A stretch of DNA of 64,000 nt from positions 5,141,501-5,205,500 of the forward strand of contig JBBMOA010000018.1 in NCBI GenBank assembly GCA_037954235.1. Direction: 5' to 3'. Made by a program: the position numbers and the translations under genes. Of the stretch, positions 12,371 through 23,800 are shown in pieces (within the stretch, counting starts at the first letter, position 1; each line of letters begins with the position of its first letter). Below the pieces are notes generated by a model. The model searched no databases. It was given only the letters and a program-made list of their open reading frames with translations, and was not told where the DNA came from. This stretch comes from Aulostomus chinensis (taxonomy: Eukaryota > Chordata > Actinopteri > Syngnathiformes > Aulostomidae).

Positions 12371-12702
12371 TCTGCCGCTGACGGTGAGCAGGTGTGGGAA
12401 AGGAAGTAAACTAGCCAAGGAAAGGAGGCGACATACGCAGCCACACATACATGATATGGAGTCAAAACACAGCTCGATGGTGAAGTGCGTTTCTTATTCG
12501 ATATCACGTATCAAGGCAACCTCCCAAGCGGCTGCAACCCGGAAGTTCTCAAAAAATAAAAGGCCGCAGTTCTTCCGAGTGGCCACTTGAGGTCAAACAT
12601 TATGAGTCCCGTTCAGGTTTGCTGCAGACTTAAACAGGTTCATATTATTAAACAACAATATTTCATCTAAATGCATTAAATGCAGACAAGAAAATAAAGT
12701 TG

Positions 12703-12772
<70 letters not shown>

Positions 12773-13293
12773 TATATATATATACTTTTAAGGTTTAGAT
12801 TTTCAATATGTGTCAAATATATTTTAAGGTTTATTTTTAAAGCCCTGGAGGGACAATATTGTTTATTTCCATATCATTTAATGTATGTAGTACTTTTCTA
12901 AGATGATGATTAAATCAATGAAATGTTTAATCAGAAAACAGAACATTAATATATCCATTCTCTTAATTAGTATATTTTTTCAAAATTTTAAAAAGATTTT
13001 TTTTTAAAATTGTAAATAGAAACCCAACGACTTATACCAACACGGAACCAACTTCCCCAGACAGAATTACTGACATGCGCAGTAGAGGGCGTAAACGGCG
13101 TCTGACGTTGACAGCGCACTTTAGACGGCTGCGGCTGTAGGGTTGATCCTGCACTCTCAGGAAAACTTGTGATGACACGTATTTGGTTTTTTTTGCGATG
13201 GTGCAACGAATGTAACGACCTCATATTCGACCACATATAACTGACGTGCCTATAAAATTAAAATTTCAAGACAAAAGGCTTATATTCATTTAT
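12371..13293. other. klhl11 5' flank with TA-rich spacer
   Basis: The first 200 bases are GC-richer and probably hold the klhl11 promoter and 5'UTR. Beyond 12600 the sequence becomes AT-rich and has a long TA repeat. No exon is recognised. This interval starts the junction between the fkbp10-klhl11 block and brd4. Confidence 0.45.
12706..12790. repeat. TA dinucleotide repeat with adjoining palindrome
   Basis: A (TA)n tract runs from about 12706 to 12768. It is followed by a 24-base perfect palindrome at 12767-12790 (TAAAAG, alternating TA, CTTTTA). The whole segment can fold on itself. Confidence 0.9.
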
Positions 13294-14040
13294 ACACGAC
13301 CAGTCAAAAGTTAGGACACACCTTTTTATTTAAAATTTTTTATTTATTTATTTGAACTATGAATGACAACATATATGAGTTATGTGGTAAACAAAAGAAG
13401 TGTAAACTAACTCAAAACATGTGTTATATTTTAGATTCTCCAACATAACCACCCTTTACTTTGATCACTGCTTTGCTCGCTCTTGGCGTTTTCTCCATGA
13501 GCTTCATGAGGTCGTCACCTGAAATGGTTCTCCGACAGTCTTGAAGGAACTCCCAGAGATGCGGAGCGCTTGTTGGCCCTTTGGCCTTCTCTCTGCGGTC
13601 CATCTCATCCCAAACCATCTGGACTGGGTTCAGGTCAGGTGACTGTGGAGGCCAGGTCATGTGGTGCAGCACTCCATCACTCTCCTTCTTGGTCAAATAA
13701 CCCTCATTCAGCCTGGAGGTGTGTATGAAGTCATTGTCCTGTTGAAATAGAAATGATGGTCCAACTATGGGAGGTGATGGGATGGAGTGTTGCTGCAGGT
13801 TGTTGTGGTAGCCATGCTGGTTCAGTGTGCCTCCCATATTGAATAAATCCCCAACAGCGTCACCAGCAAAGCACCCCCCACACATCACACCTCCTCCATG
13901 CTTCACGGTGGGAACCATGCATGTAGAGACTGTCCGTTCACCTTTTCTGCGTCGCACAGAGACACGGCAGGTGGAAACAAAGATCTCATCAGACCAAAGC
14001 ACTTTTTCTTTCAAAAGTTTCCATGTCCAATAAATAAGGA
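13294..14040 (-). mobile_element. truncated Tc1-like transposon
   Basis: The 3' end carries a recognisable Tc1-like terminal repeat at about 13294-13322 (GACCAGTCAAAAGTTAGGAC), the end sequence common among fish and frog Tc1-like elements. The minus-strand ORF 14014-13424 matches the C-terminal catalytic half of the transposase: LFQQDNDFIHTSR, then WPPQSPDLNPVQMVWDEMDR. The N-terminal helix-turn-helix half and the 5' terminal repeat are absent, so the copy is truncated. In the DD34E triad the last residue, normally E in NPIE, is Q here (CAG, reverse complement of 13619-13621), so this copy is inactive. Confidence 0.88.
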
Positions 14041-14788
14041 CCCTAAAGAGAAGCAGTTATCAACCTGAGGCTGGTTACAGAAGACAACTCTTTTTTTGGT
14101 ACTTTTCTATATCCCCACATATTTTATATACACATTTTAGTGCAAAATCCATTGTTTTCCACATACTTCTAAAATTCTGTCTTTCTTTCTTCAGCAGGTT
14201 CTCTGTTCAGTGACCTAGAGACTCCAAATCGGTCCCAGCTCTCAGTTCCGCGCTGAATTAATAGGACACACACATCTTTTTCATTACATTTTACTGCCAC
14301 TGTTGTTGTGGTTCTCATAATGTAAATGGAGAAGAAGCAGCTGCTGGATCAACATTATCATTCATGTTATAATATGCAGCTATAAAGTTGACACTATTTA
14401 TGCCTTCACCTTGAAACTTAATCTCTATAGGCGTCCATACTTTGCCGGAGGGTTCTAGAACCAGCAACAATCCCGCGCAATCATTTTCTGCTGCCCCCCT
14501 GAGGCCACTCTTGGTACTACAACAATATGTTTAACTAGAACCTTGTTTTCACAGTGATTAGAATGAGTTGCCCCGCACTTTCCTCGCAGTGTCGGACGAA
14601 GTGAAACAGTGTCCACGGGAAGTGTAGAAACAGCGGTTCCAGGGATAGAACGTGATAGAACGGAGAATAATAATTAATAATCCAACGGGGTGCAAATGTC
14701 TACCGACCTGTTAGTGAGCAGGTGAATGACCTCAAGGACTTACATCAGAAAAATGAAGAAAAAAAAAAAAAGACTCAAAAGAATTTTG
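14041..14788. other. intergenic spacer upstream of the brd4 3' end
   Basis: No exon is seen. The stretch lies between the Tc1-like relic and the brd4 polyadenylation region. A phrase at about 14258-14285 (TAGGACACACA then CTTTTTCATT) resembles the Tc1-like end but is in direct, not inverted, orientation. Confidence 0.4.
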
Positions 14789-17311
14789 TTTATTTTTTTT
14801 ATTTTCTATAAAAGAGATGAGTTTATTCAATGATCATAACAGACTGAATCAGAGACCTTGATAGACCACTCACATACCAAACAATAATGGAGGAAATTGT
14901 TTGCACAAAAAAAAAAACCCATTCCACCCCCCCCCCCCCCGCCCTCAAAAAAAAAACAACTGAACAAATGTAACACAAAATAAAATACCTGAATAAAGCA
15001 AACTCTGGGCTGAGCTGCGAGTCAGCACATTCTCTGTAGAACACATGGCACAACAGTTACTGTGGAAAAAAAAGAAAAGAAACAAAAGAGCTAAGAAGGA
15101 ATGACATTATTTTAACCCTTTCAAAGCCAGTCTAAGAATAAAAATTATATATTCATATATGGTGGACTTCATTGAAATTAAAAAGGTGACTTAAGCACAA
15201 AAAAACAAAAAAACAGGTTCTCCTGAAGTACTGTTTATTCTCCTCTTCTGTAGTTGCTTATCTGTATTGGGGAACATGCCTCTCTGCACCACACACTTAA
15301 AAAAAGGAAAGAAAACACAGTCACACACTCATCCAAATTTACAGTCACACCCACAGACCAAACGCTAGTGTGGCAACGCTGAAACAGACCTACCTAAAAT
15401 CCGCTGATTGAACGAAATGAGCGAGTAGTTGTCAGGTGTGTACACTCATAGAAGTCCTGCTAAAACTAAATTTAAAACCCGAATATTGACAACGGGTGAA
15501 ATATAAAATGCTGTCTTATCCTTCTTTTTTTTTTTTGTAATTATTTTACTTTTTTACACAAACTCTTTCCAAAGTCTCCCTCCCCATTCAAATATTACAC
15601 TACTCATTCCTTCCTAACCCCCACCCCCACCCACCCCTACCCCCACCCAACCCTCTCGAAGTGTAATATAAGCCAACGAGAATTGCAATACAATACAGGC
15701 ACTGGAGAAAAAAACACTATGAGACAAGCTGAGAGGAGGACTTCAGGCCACCCCGGGCTCAAACTGTCTCCAAGAACAGAACCAGAACTCACATCCACTA
15801 TTTATCCAACAAGAACAAAGACAGAAATCAAAGTTGTTTTTTTTCAGCGTCTTCTTAACTTCTTTGTCTTTTTCTTTTGTACTGTGTGCCCTCAGTGAAT
15901 TAGAAGACTTAGATGCAAAAACTAAACCCCTTCAATTACTAACCTGATTCAAGTAACAGTTATAGAAAGGATGTTTGTGCCCCCCCTCCCCCTCCCCACT
16001 CCCCCCCACCCCCCCACCCCCAACACTGGCTGACAGGAGGGACAACAGGGGGCTCCTCATCGCATGTCTGATCCAGTAGTGTGACTTGTGAACACGCCGA
16101 TCATATGAACGTTATGTCTCCAAGTGTAATACAAATAACGGTGCGACGTTTGTAGTGAAATCATAATCGAACGAAAGCTCAGAGACGACGGACCTTCCCA
16201 ATCTTCCGCTTCCTGTTGGAGCTTCACATGAAAAATACAAGGCAGGATGAAAGCTGCAACTGTCTTTGATAAATACTTGCTGGAACTATGATAATGCATA
16301 TATTCAGGGTTGGTTGGGGTCTTTTTTTTTTTCCTCTCCGCTACCTATCGCTTTTTTTTTTCTTTTTTCTTTTTAAGGACAAGAAATTGAGCATAAAAGA
16401 TAATGGGTTGTTTGGCATAGACATGTGGTGGAGTGTATTGGTGTGTAGATTCAAAGAGGGAGGGGGGGGGGGAGAAAAGAAAAAAGAAAGATCCAAAATA
16501 AACAGTTATTGTAGTATAAGAAAATACTTCTTTACAGTAGATACTAGATGATGAAAAAAGGTCTGCACTGCTCCGACTCCTGGCTGTAAATCTTATTGTT
16601 TCCATGTGTGCAGGCCACAGAACATAATGGTCTTTTTTTTTCTTTTTTTTTTTAGGAAAGAAGTGTAAGGCAAACTGTACCTTCTCTGTTGAGAAATATA
16701 CATGATTTACAGTGTGGAAGTTGAGCCCCCACCCACCCCCCCGAACCAGTACATGTGTTCACTTACAACAAACAAAAACAGAACATAAAAGACCAGTCTT
16801 CTCCTTCACCTCAGACGTGTGGCGGTTTCAAAACACCTCTGCACAGTCTGTCAGTAAATTATCAGAGCATTTTTAAGAGTTATTGGGATATCGTCCAAAT
16901 ATAGTTGTGACCCCCCCCCCCCACTCGCCCCCCCCGCCTCCAGTACACTGTAAGAAGAAAGTGTGACAAAGGCAACTGTGCCAGCATGGGTCCTCTCTCT
17001 CTTTCTCTGGTTGAGACATCAAGCAGACAAAGCCTGATTCCCAGGAAACGATGTTCGTGACAGTGAGACGATCCCCGTTTGTTGTGTGTGTGTGTGTGTG
17101 TGTGTGTGTAGTCCACGGGGGCGGGGGGCAAAGCTGACCATGACCGCCCATCCGACGTTTGGACTCAAGTCTCCGTAGGTCCGTCACTTCTACATCCAGT
17201 CCTCGTCCCTCTGTGATCGCCAAACCTCTTCAGAGGAGGCTGAATTAATCCAAGTTTTTCTTGTTTGTAATGTTTTTGTTTTTTGCAGTTACGTTTCAGT
17301 TGCTCCTCTCC
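14789..17311 (-). other. brd4 3'UTR
   Basis: This is downstream of the brd4 stop on the minus strand. A candidate AATAAA (reverse complement at 14789-14794) suggests an end near 14.78 kb and a 3'UTR of about 2.5 kb. The stretch is rich in homopolymer runs. The C-runs on the plus strand at 14929-14943, 15617-15652, 15980-16021 and 16911-16938 would be G-runs in the mRNA. A GT repeat lies at about 17080-17109. No other gene is seen. Confidence 0.55.
15980..16021 (-). promoter_or_regulatory. G-quadruplex-forming tract in brd4 3'UTR
   Basis: The plus strand has at least six runs of four or more C separated by single bases or short TC/AC steps; the mRNA (minus) strand therefore has six or more G4-G7 runs with one- or two-base loops. 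This is well beyond the usual G3 times four minimum for a quadruplex. A second, similar block lies at 15617-15652. Any function is inferred. Confidence 0.55.
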
Positions 17312-20280
17312 TCAAAAGAGGTTCTCCTCGAAGATAGCCATTAACTCACTTTGGAAATTCATGTCAATAGTCGCTGCCATCTGGTGAGAGAAAACATTTC
17401 ATTATTGGTTACGTCTGAAGAGAGCAGCTACAGATGTGACCATCTTCGGCACAGATGTTTGACAAGAGCAAAAGCAAATGCTTTTTTGGAGGCCAACTCA
17501 GACGTCCGCATCACCACCAGCTCCTTTATTTGAAGCCACATTCACGTTTAAAGGGGATTTTCATTCATGCCAAATGAGACTTGATGAGGCTCACATATTT
17601 TGTTCAACAAGACAAGCTTCCCAGACAAGCTCAAGTGTTATGAATGAACTTGCTTCACGAGCGGGACTTCTAGCTTCACACTTCTGCTTTCAGAATCAGT
17701 GGCTTGTTTTAGTATTTACCAGAAAACACACTGAGTGAGACGAGGGAACCCGATGCTCACCACCTTGTTTCCCGGAGTCACAACTCATTGCTACATCGCA
17801 CATTACTAATCCTCTCAGGGCTTAAGATGATCTCACCGCTTCTCGCCGCCTCCTCTCCTGCTCTCGGCGGCGTGCTAGCTCCCTCTGTTGGTCTAGTGGG
17901 TTCTGTATGGCGGGCTGAGGCGGTGTGGGGGGTTGCGGCGGTTGCTGGATGGCGGCCGGCTGTGGCTCCTGCTGTGGCGGCTGCTGCTGTTGTTGTGAAG
18001 GGGCTTGGATGTGCTGCTGCTCCAGACGCCTGCGTGGTTCCTCGTGCACCCTTCTGCTCGGCTCCATGACGTCGTCGTCATCCCGACCTCTGGAAAACAT
18101 CCAAAACAATAATTCAGACCACATGACACGGAGCGCTTTTTACGTTGCTATGGCGGATTGGCAGCTGCGTAGGAGATATCATTGCAGACACATCTGGTGT
18201 CGTCCTGGAGCTAAATATAAAAGTACAAGGCTAACAAACAGCATCGCTCCAAGATTTACAGCGTGGATGCAGATCTGTGCAGAGATGCAGCCACTAAAAG
18301 AAGCCAGCTGGTTTTATTCTCCTCAGCTGTCACGTTTACGATGGAGAGGATCAGCGATTACAATGTCATGGCCATAAAAGTCACATGCTGTGGTCCAGGC
18401 AAGGAGATTTTCAATGTCATTAGCTTGGCTACAGCAGAGTGTTCAAGACAATATCAATGCAAAATTAATCTTTTTTTTTTTTTTTTTTTTTACTTCTCGT
18501 ACGTAATCTGCCTTTTAAATTAGTGATTATTTATTTTATGCTGCCATTGAAAATCAAATCATGAAATGAATCAACAAATTCTCTGAATCTTATCTTCTCA
18601 CCGATTCCATCCACTTTGTTCATTGTTTTTTCTAAAACCAAAACTTGAATACCCGCTTGAATACTCTTCTCCAGCAACCAGTGGCATTCAGTGGCTTTCA
18701 GAGTTGTCAGATCGTTGTCAAGTTTTCGGGGTTGCTCGCGAAAGCCGGCGAAGGAAAAAAATTCACGCGTGACGCGTCAGGTAAAAGAAGAAATCACGTG
18801 TGCGTCTTCTACACGCAGAGCTGATCCATGCATCAGCCAATGGGATATTGAGGGATAAAGTTGTGTAGTGCCGACCACGAGACAGCCTCAACTCTGTGGC
18901 TATTGTGGTTCTACAAGGTGGCCACTAGAGGGCACGTTGCATTATCTTATAGTCCAGGGCTCCCATATCTTATCCAGCACTCACCAACCACACACACAAG
19001 TAGATTTGTGGCAGAATGTCCATTTGTAGTCCAGCTATAAACAACGGTCTTCCTCATTCTTCCTCTTGACCAACCTACCGTAGTTTGTCCTGCTCTCTGC
19101 GTAGCCGGCCTTTTTCCGCCTGCTCCGCTTGGGCCTTAAGAGCTTTCTCTCGCTCCTCTTTCTCTCGGGCAGCACGGCGGAACTGCTCAAAACTGTCACT
19201 GGAGGACTTTACTGCAGATAAGGGCGTAGATGTAGACTTTTGTGCCAGGCTTGCCCATGAAACCATATTCTTCAGTTTCACATCCTGAGACAGCAAGAAG
19301 AGGAACGTCAGTTGTTAATGACAGCAAATTGAAAATCTGAAAAGATGCCATTGATAAACTCATGCAACAACAGATGAAGAGGTAATTTAGAAAGTCCCCC
19401 TTACATTCCCTTGTACCTTTTTGGGGGCAATGGGCGCCTTGGAGTCTTGCTTGAACTTCTCCTTGTCTTGCAGGGAGGGGGGCGGTCCACTAGGCTCAGA
19501 GGAGCGGATGACAGGCCGTGAGCTGTCCATGGACTTCACATCTGCTCAACAAACAATCAGGGTCTCAGAATTACGAAGCTTTTTAAAGGAAGACGGAGGA
19601 AGAAAGCTCTCAACACTTACTCTGTTGGCTGTGGCCTTGCTGAGAAGGCTTGTTTTCAGGATGTTTGTGATGGTCCGGTCTCATGGCGGGGTTAAACGGT
19701 TCTCCTCTCATCACTGGTGATGGAGGCAGTTTCTCCTCCTTCAACCCACTTTGGCTCCCAGGGGCCCTTTGCTGCATTGCAAGTAAAAAGAGATTAAGTC
19801 AGACCCCAAACCCAATGATAGAAACAGTCCTCCTCCCCTCCCCGGGCCCCTAACAAACATAACACAAACTTAGTCCGGTCTCTCACCTTTTTGGGCTGCA
19901 TAATGTGAGGTGGGGACTGATGAGACACAGGGGGAAACTGGGGAAGTTGTGGGGAATGTATCATGAGGGGAGAAGGGTTCTCCCTCATGTGACCTGTCAG
20001 CAAACGGAAAGGCTGTCAATCTTCAGCTAACAAAACACAGCTGATGTGTCTCGATATAGCCATCTTTGCCTAGTATTATCAGACTCACCAGTAATGAAAG
20101 GATCAGCTTTGGCCGGGCGAGGGGAGGGCTGCTCCTGCTGCTGCTGCTGCTGCTGCTGGATGATCTGCTGTGCTTTGTTGGTGGGCATGGACACTTTGTG
20201 TTGGGATCCCTGGGGCTGACCACCTAGTCCAGGACCAGGCTGGTAGTTCATTTGCTGCTGTGGTGGTGGTGGTGGTGGTG

Positions 20281-20332
<52 letters not shown>

Positions 20333-20861
20333 ATGACTGTGCTGCATGTGCCGGCCTTGGTGAAGGGTCATCTGTTGGGGTGGGGGTTGATGTGGTGGGG
20401 CTGCCTGAGCCTGAACTGAAAGCTGGGGAGGAGGCAGTACAGTCTGAGAGGAAAGCTGAGATGCCCCCTGGACTGACTGCAGCAGAGAAGTCTGTCCTGG
20501 TTGCTGCTGCTGCTGCTGCTGGCGAGGCTGCGCCGGGAGCAACTGCATGGACTGCTGGGGCTGACGAGCTTGCTGGAATTGCTGCAGATACAATTGTACT
20601 TGGTTCATAGGTGTGGTAGATCCAGGCTCTTCATCATCCTCCAGCAGCATTTGGGGAGGCTGGGAAGACAGCAAGCCCTGGGGTGTGAGCGTTGGGGGGG
20701 ACATGGGCCTCTGATGCAAGGGCTGAGGAGGGTGAAGGATTTGAGAGGGGAGCTGGTGTTGTGGAGGTGCAGCTGATGGGGGCTGGAGATGCTGCTGCTG
20801 TTGCTGCTGCTGTGGTTGCTGCGGTGGCTGTGGCTGCTGTGGTTGTTGTTGCTGCAGGATC

Positions 20862-20893
<32 letters not shown>

Positions 20894-23800
20894 AGGCGGC
20901 GCTGGTTGCTGCTGGGGGGGTTTGGGATGAAGTGGTGCTGCCTTGTGACTGGGTCTAGAGGGCTGCTGAGGCATGGTGCTGTGCAAGGCTAATAGGTAGA
21001 CATGTTAAATCAGGACAGGAGGAAAAACAAAACATTCAATGTCAATAATGTCTCAACATTTTCTTTTTGATCTCCAAGTACAAAAACAACATGATTTGCA
21101 GTAAAACAAACCGCTGGGAACCGGTCTTACCTGGAGATGGGAGGACGGGATGCTGGTTGAGGAAGGGGTGGGTCTCAGGGGACACTTGCCCAGCAGAATG
21201 AGCACTGAGGTGCGGAGGTGCAGGGGAGGAGGAGTTAGCTGTGTGGTGGGATAGATGCATGAGGGGCGGGACGAATGGTGGCAATGACTCAAAGCTAGTC
21301 TCCAACATCTGGGAAGACTCCAGAGCAGTCACAGGGGGAGCCATAAAGTCTGCAGGGGGTGGCTGATGCTGCTTCAGCTGAGTGGCAGCCTGAAAGCCTG
21401 CAGGCTGGGAATGAAGCCCAGTCTGAACAGGGCCACTCTGACCATGAGGATGTGTCTTCTTCCCTTCCTTCACAGACTGTCCCTTTTTCTTCTGCTGTTT
21501 TACTATTCCTGTAAAAAGTGAAATAAATAGTAAGTACTTTCTTTTGTTTTTAAACTCTAGAGATTAAATGGTCAAACTTGCAGTGACCCACCAGTGCCCT
21601 CAGCTTCACTGTCCGAGCTGGAGGCACTGCTATCTGAAGAGGATCCTGTCTTTTTGGAAGTAGCCATTGACTCAACAGGCTTCTCAACTGCAAAACAACC
21701 AGGAGTTTAAGCATCACCACACTGACCCACCCATAATGTTTTCACATTTGCAAATTAACTAGAGATTCAAAAACTTGACCATAAACACACACAAAAATGA
21801 TTTGTTGCCTTTCCATAGAAACTGACCTGCAACCTTCTTCCTCTTGCGAAGGCAGGAAGACACATATCTCTCCAGCTCGCGCAGCGTGGAAGGCTTGAGA
21901 GTCTCAAAGTCAATCTCGATCTCATCAGGGTTAGAGTTCTTGAGCGAGGGCTCTCTGGACTGGATAATATGCACTACACGGCCAAGTTTGTCACCTGGAA
22001 GCTTGTTGATGTCCAAGCTTAGCTGCCTCTTTTCTTCGTACGTCATAGGCCTGCACTTCTCCAGAGAAACTGACGACCCAGCTGCTCCTAGATCGTCTTC
22101 CATGCCGGGGAGAGGCTGAAGGTTGGTGGGGTGATTGCTTTTTATCCCCTCTTTTTTGCTATTGGGGCAAAATACAGATGTGTAAATAACAAACTACACA
22201 GTACTTTGAAGAAACTCAGCTCAAAGAGCTAAGCAATTAAAAGCAGAATTACAGCGAAAGCTAACTGCTAACCTTGATATATTTTATATCCCAAGACTCA
22301 GAACGGAAACAAATCCCTCAAAATACAAAAAACTATAACAGAATAAACCAATTAAATTCTTTCAAATAGGATAATTAATCCTTTCAGGGGCAAAAACATT
22401 TACAGGAACATGAATATGTGGCTACTTCTTAACTACTATCACAACTGATCAGTAAACTGATGAGACGGTTACTTGCTGTTGAATGAACAAACCTGGATTT
22501 CTTCTTGGGAATAACCTCCTTGTTGTTATTGTTCATGGTCTTGGTCCTTTTCGACAGCTGTGAAACAGGTGTAGTATCCTGGATCTCATCTACAAGGCCC
22601 GGCATGCCTCCTTTCTTCTTATGCTTGTCTTTTTTCTTCTCTTTCTTTTCCTTCTCTTTTCTCTTTGGTTTGCTGGCTTGTGGTTGTGAAAGGGCTGCCA
22701 GCTGCTCGTGGACAGCCTTCAACTATAATGAAGACAAGAGACCAGTTCTTATCAAATAATACTGAGGGCTATACACTATTTTATCATCGCCAGATGTTTC
22801 CTGGTCACTGACCTGCTCCTGGAGCTCAGCTAACCTCTGAGCTCTCTCCTCTTCTGAGTCATCTGTTGAAGACTCTGACTCAGAGGACGAGTCACTGGAG
22901 CTGTCCGATGAGGAGGCGATGTGGCCCAAAGGAGGCTGAGGTTTAACTGGGGCGGGGTGGTGAAGTGTCGGAGCCGGGGCAGAAACAAGAGGCTTGCTCT
23001 CAGGTTCATCAGGCATCTTGGCGAAGCGCATCTCAAAGACATCCTATGAGATGAGAGGAAACAAAACAGCTAAGCAAAGTATGCATGTGTGCAAACACCA
23101 ATCGAGCTCAACAGAACTGAATGTGATCATGATTTTGCCACTATTTGATCAAAACATGACAAACTTTACAATCCAAAGAAAACTGATAAAACACCCTCTT
23201 GCCTCCCTATTATCAAACTCATACAACAGGCTGGACATAAATCCACCTAAATCACTCAGGAGCATTATGAGGTTCCATTAAACGTTTGAGGCAGTTGATG
23301 GTTCCACTGAATGGTCCTTTTGGAGGAACTTGCAGTTCAACAGCACCGCAAATTGTATCCTCCAAAATGGCCGCAAAAATAAATCAACACGCATCTCAAA
23401 GGGAGGTCTGCTAGCATGACACCGTGATTCCACATATACTGTAGATTCTCTTTAAAATCCTCGGATCTCCATTAGCTTAAAAAAGTAGTGTACGTATGAG
23501 CTGCCCTTTCAGAAAAACAAAAAACAACAGAAGCGCTGGTTGGATGTAACACGATACACACCTGTAACTTGCGAGCCATCGACACCACCTCATGGTCAGG
23601 CGGATTATATTTGTAGCAGTTGGAAAACATTAATCGCACATCAGCAGCAAACTCCTGAGGTTCCCGGTATTGTCTGTTGTCCAGCTTGGCCTATCGAACA
23701 CATTAAGGATAAGAATTACTGTTCATGTGAGGTCTTTCATCACATTCTCATAAATACCCTGGATAAACTGAGCAGTCTTCAACACACCTTGATGGTGCTG

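Noticed and set aside
14258..14285. Second terminal repeat for the Tc1-like element
   Set aside because: The similarity is short and in direct rather than inverted orientation, so it is not a partner end.
20170..20958. Several plus-strand ORFs rich in Ala, Val and Leu
   Set aside because: They are antisense translations of the Gln/Pro codon repeats of brd4.
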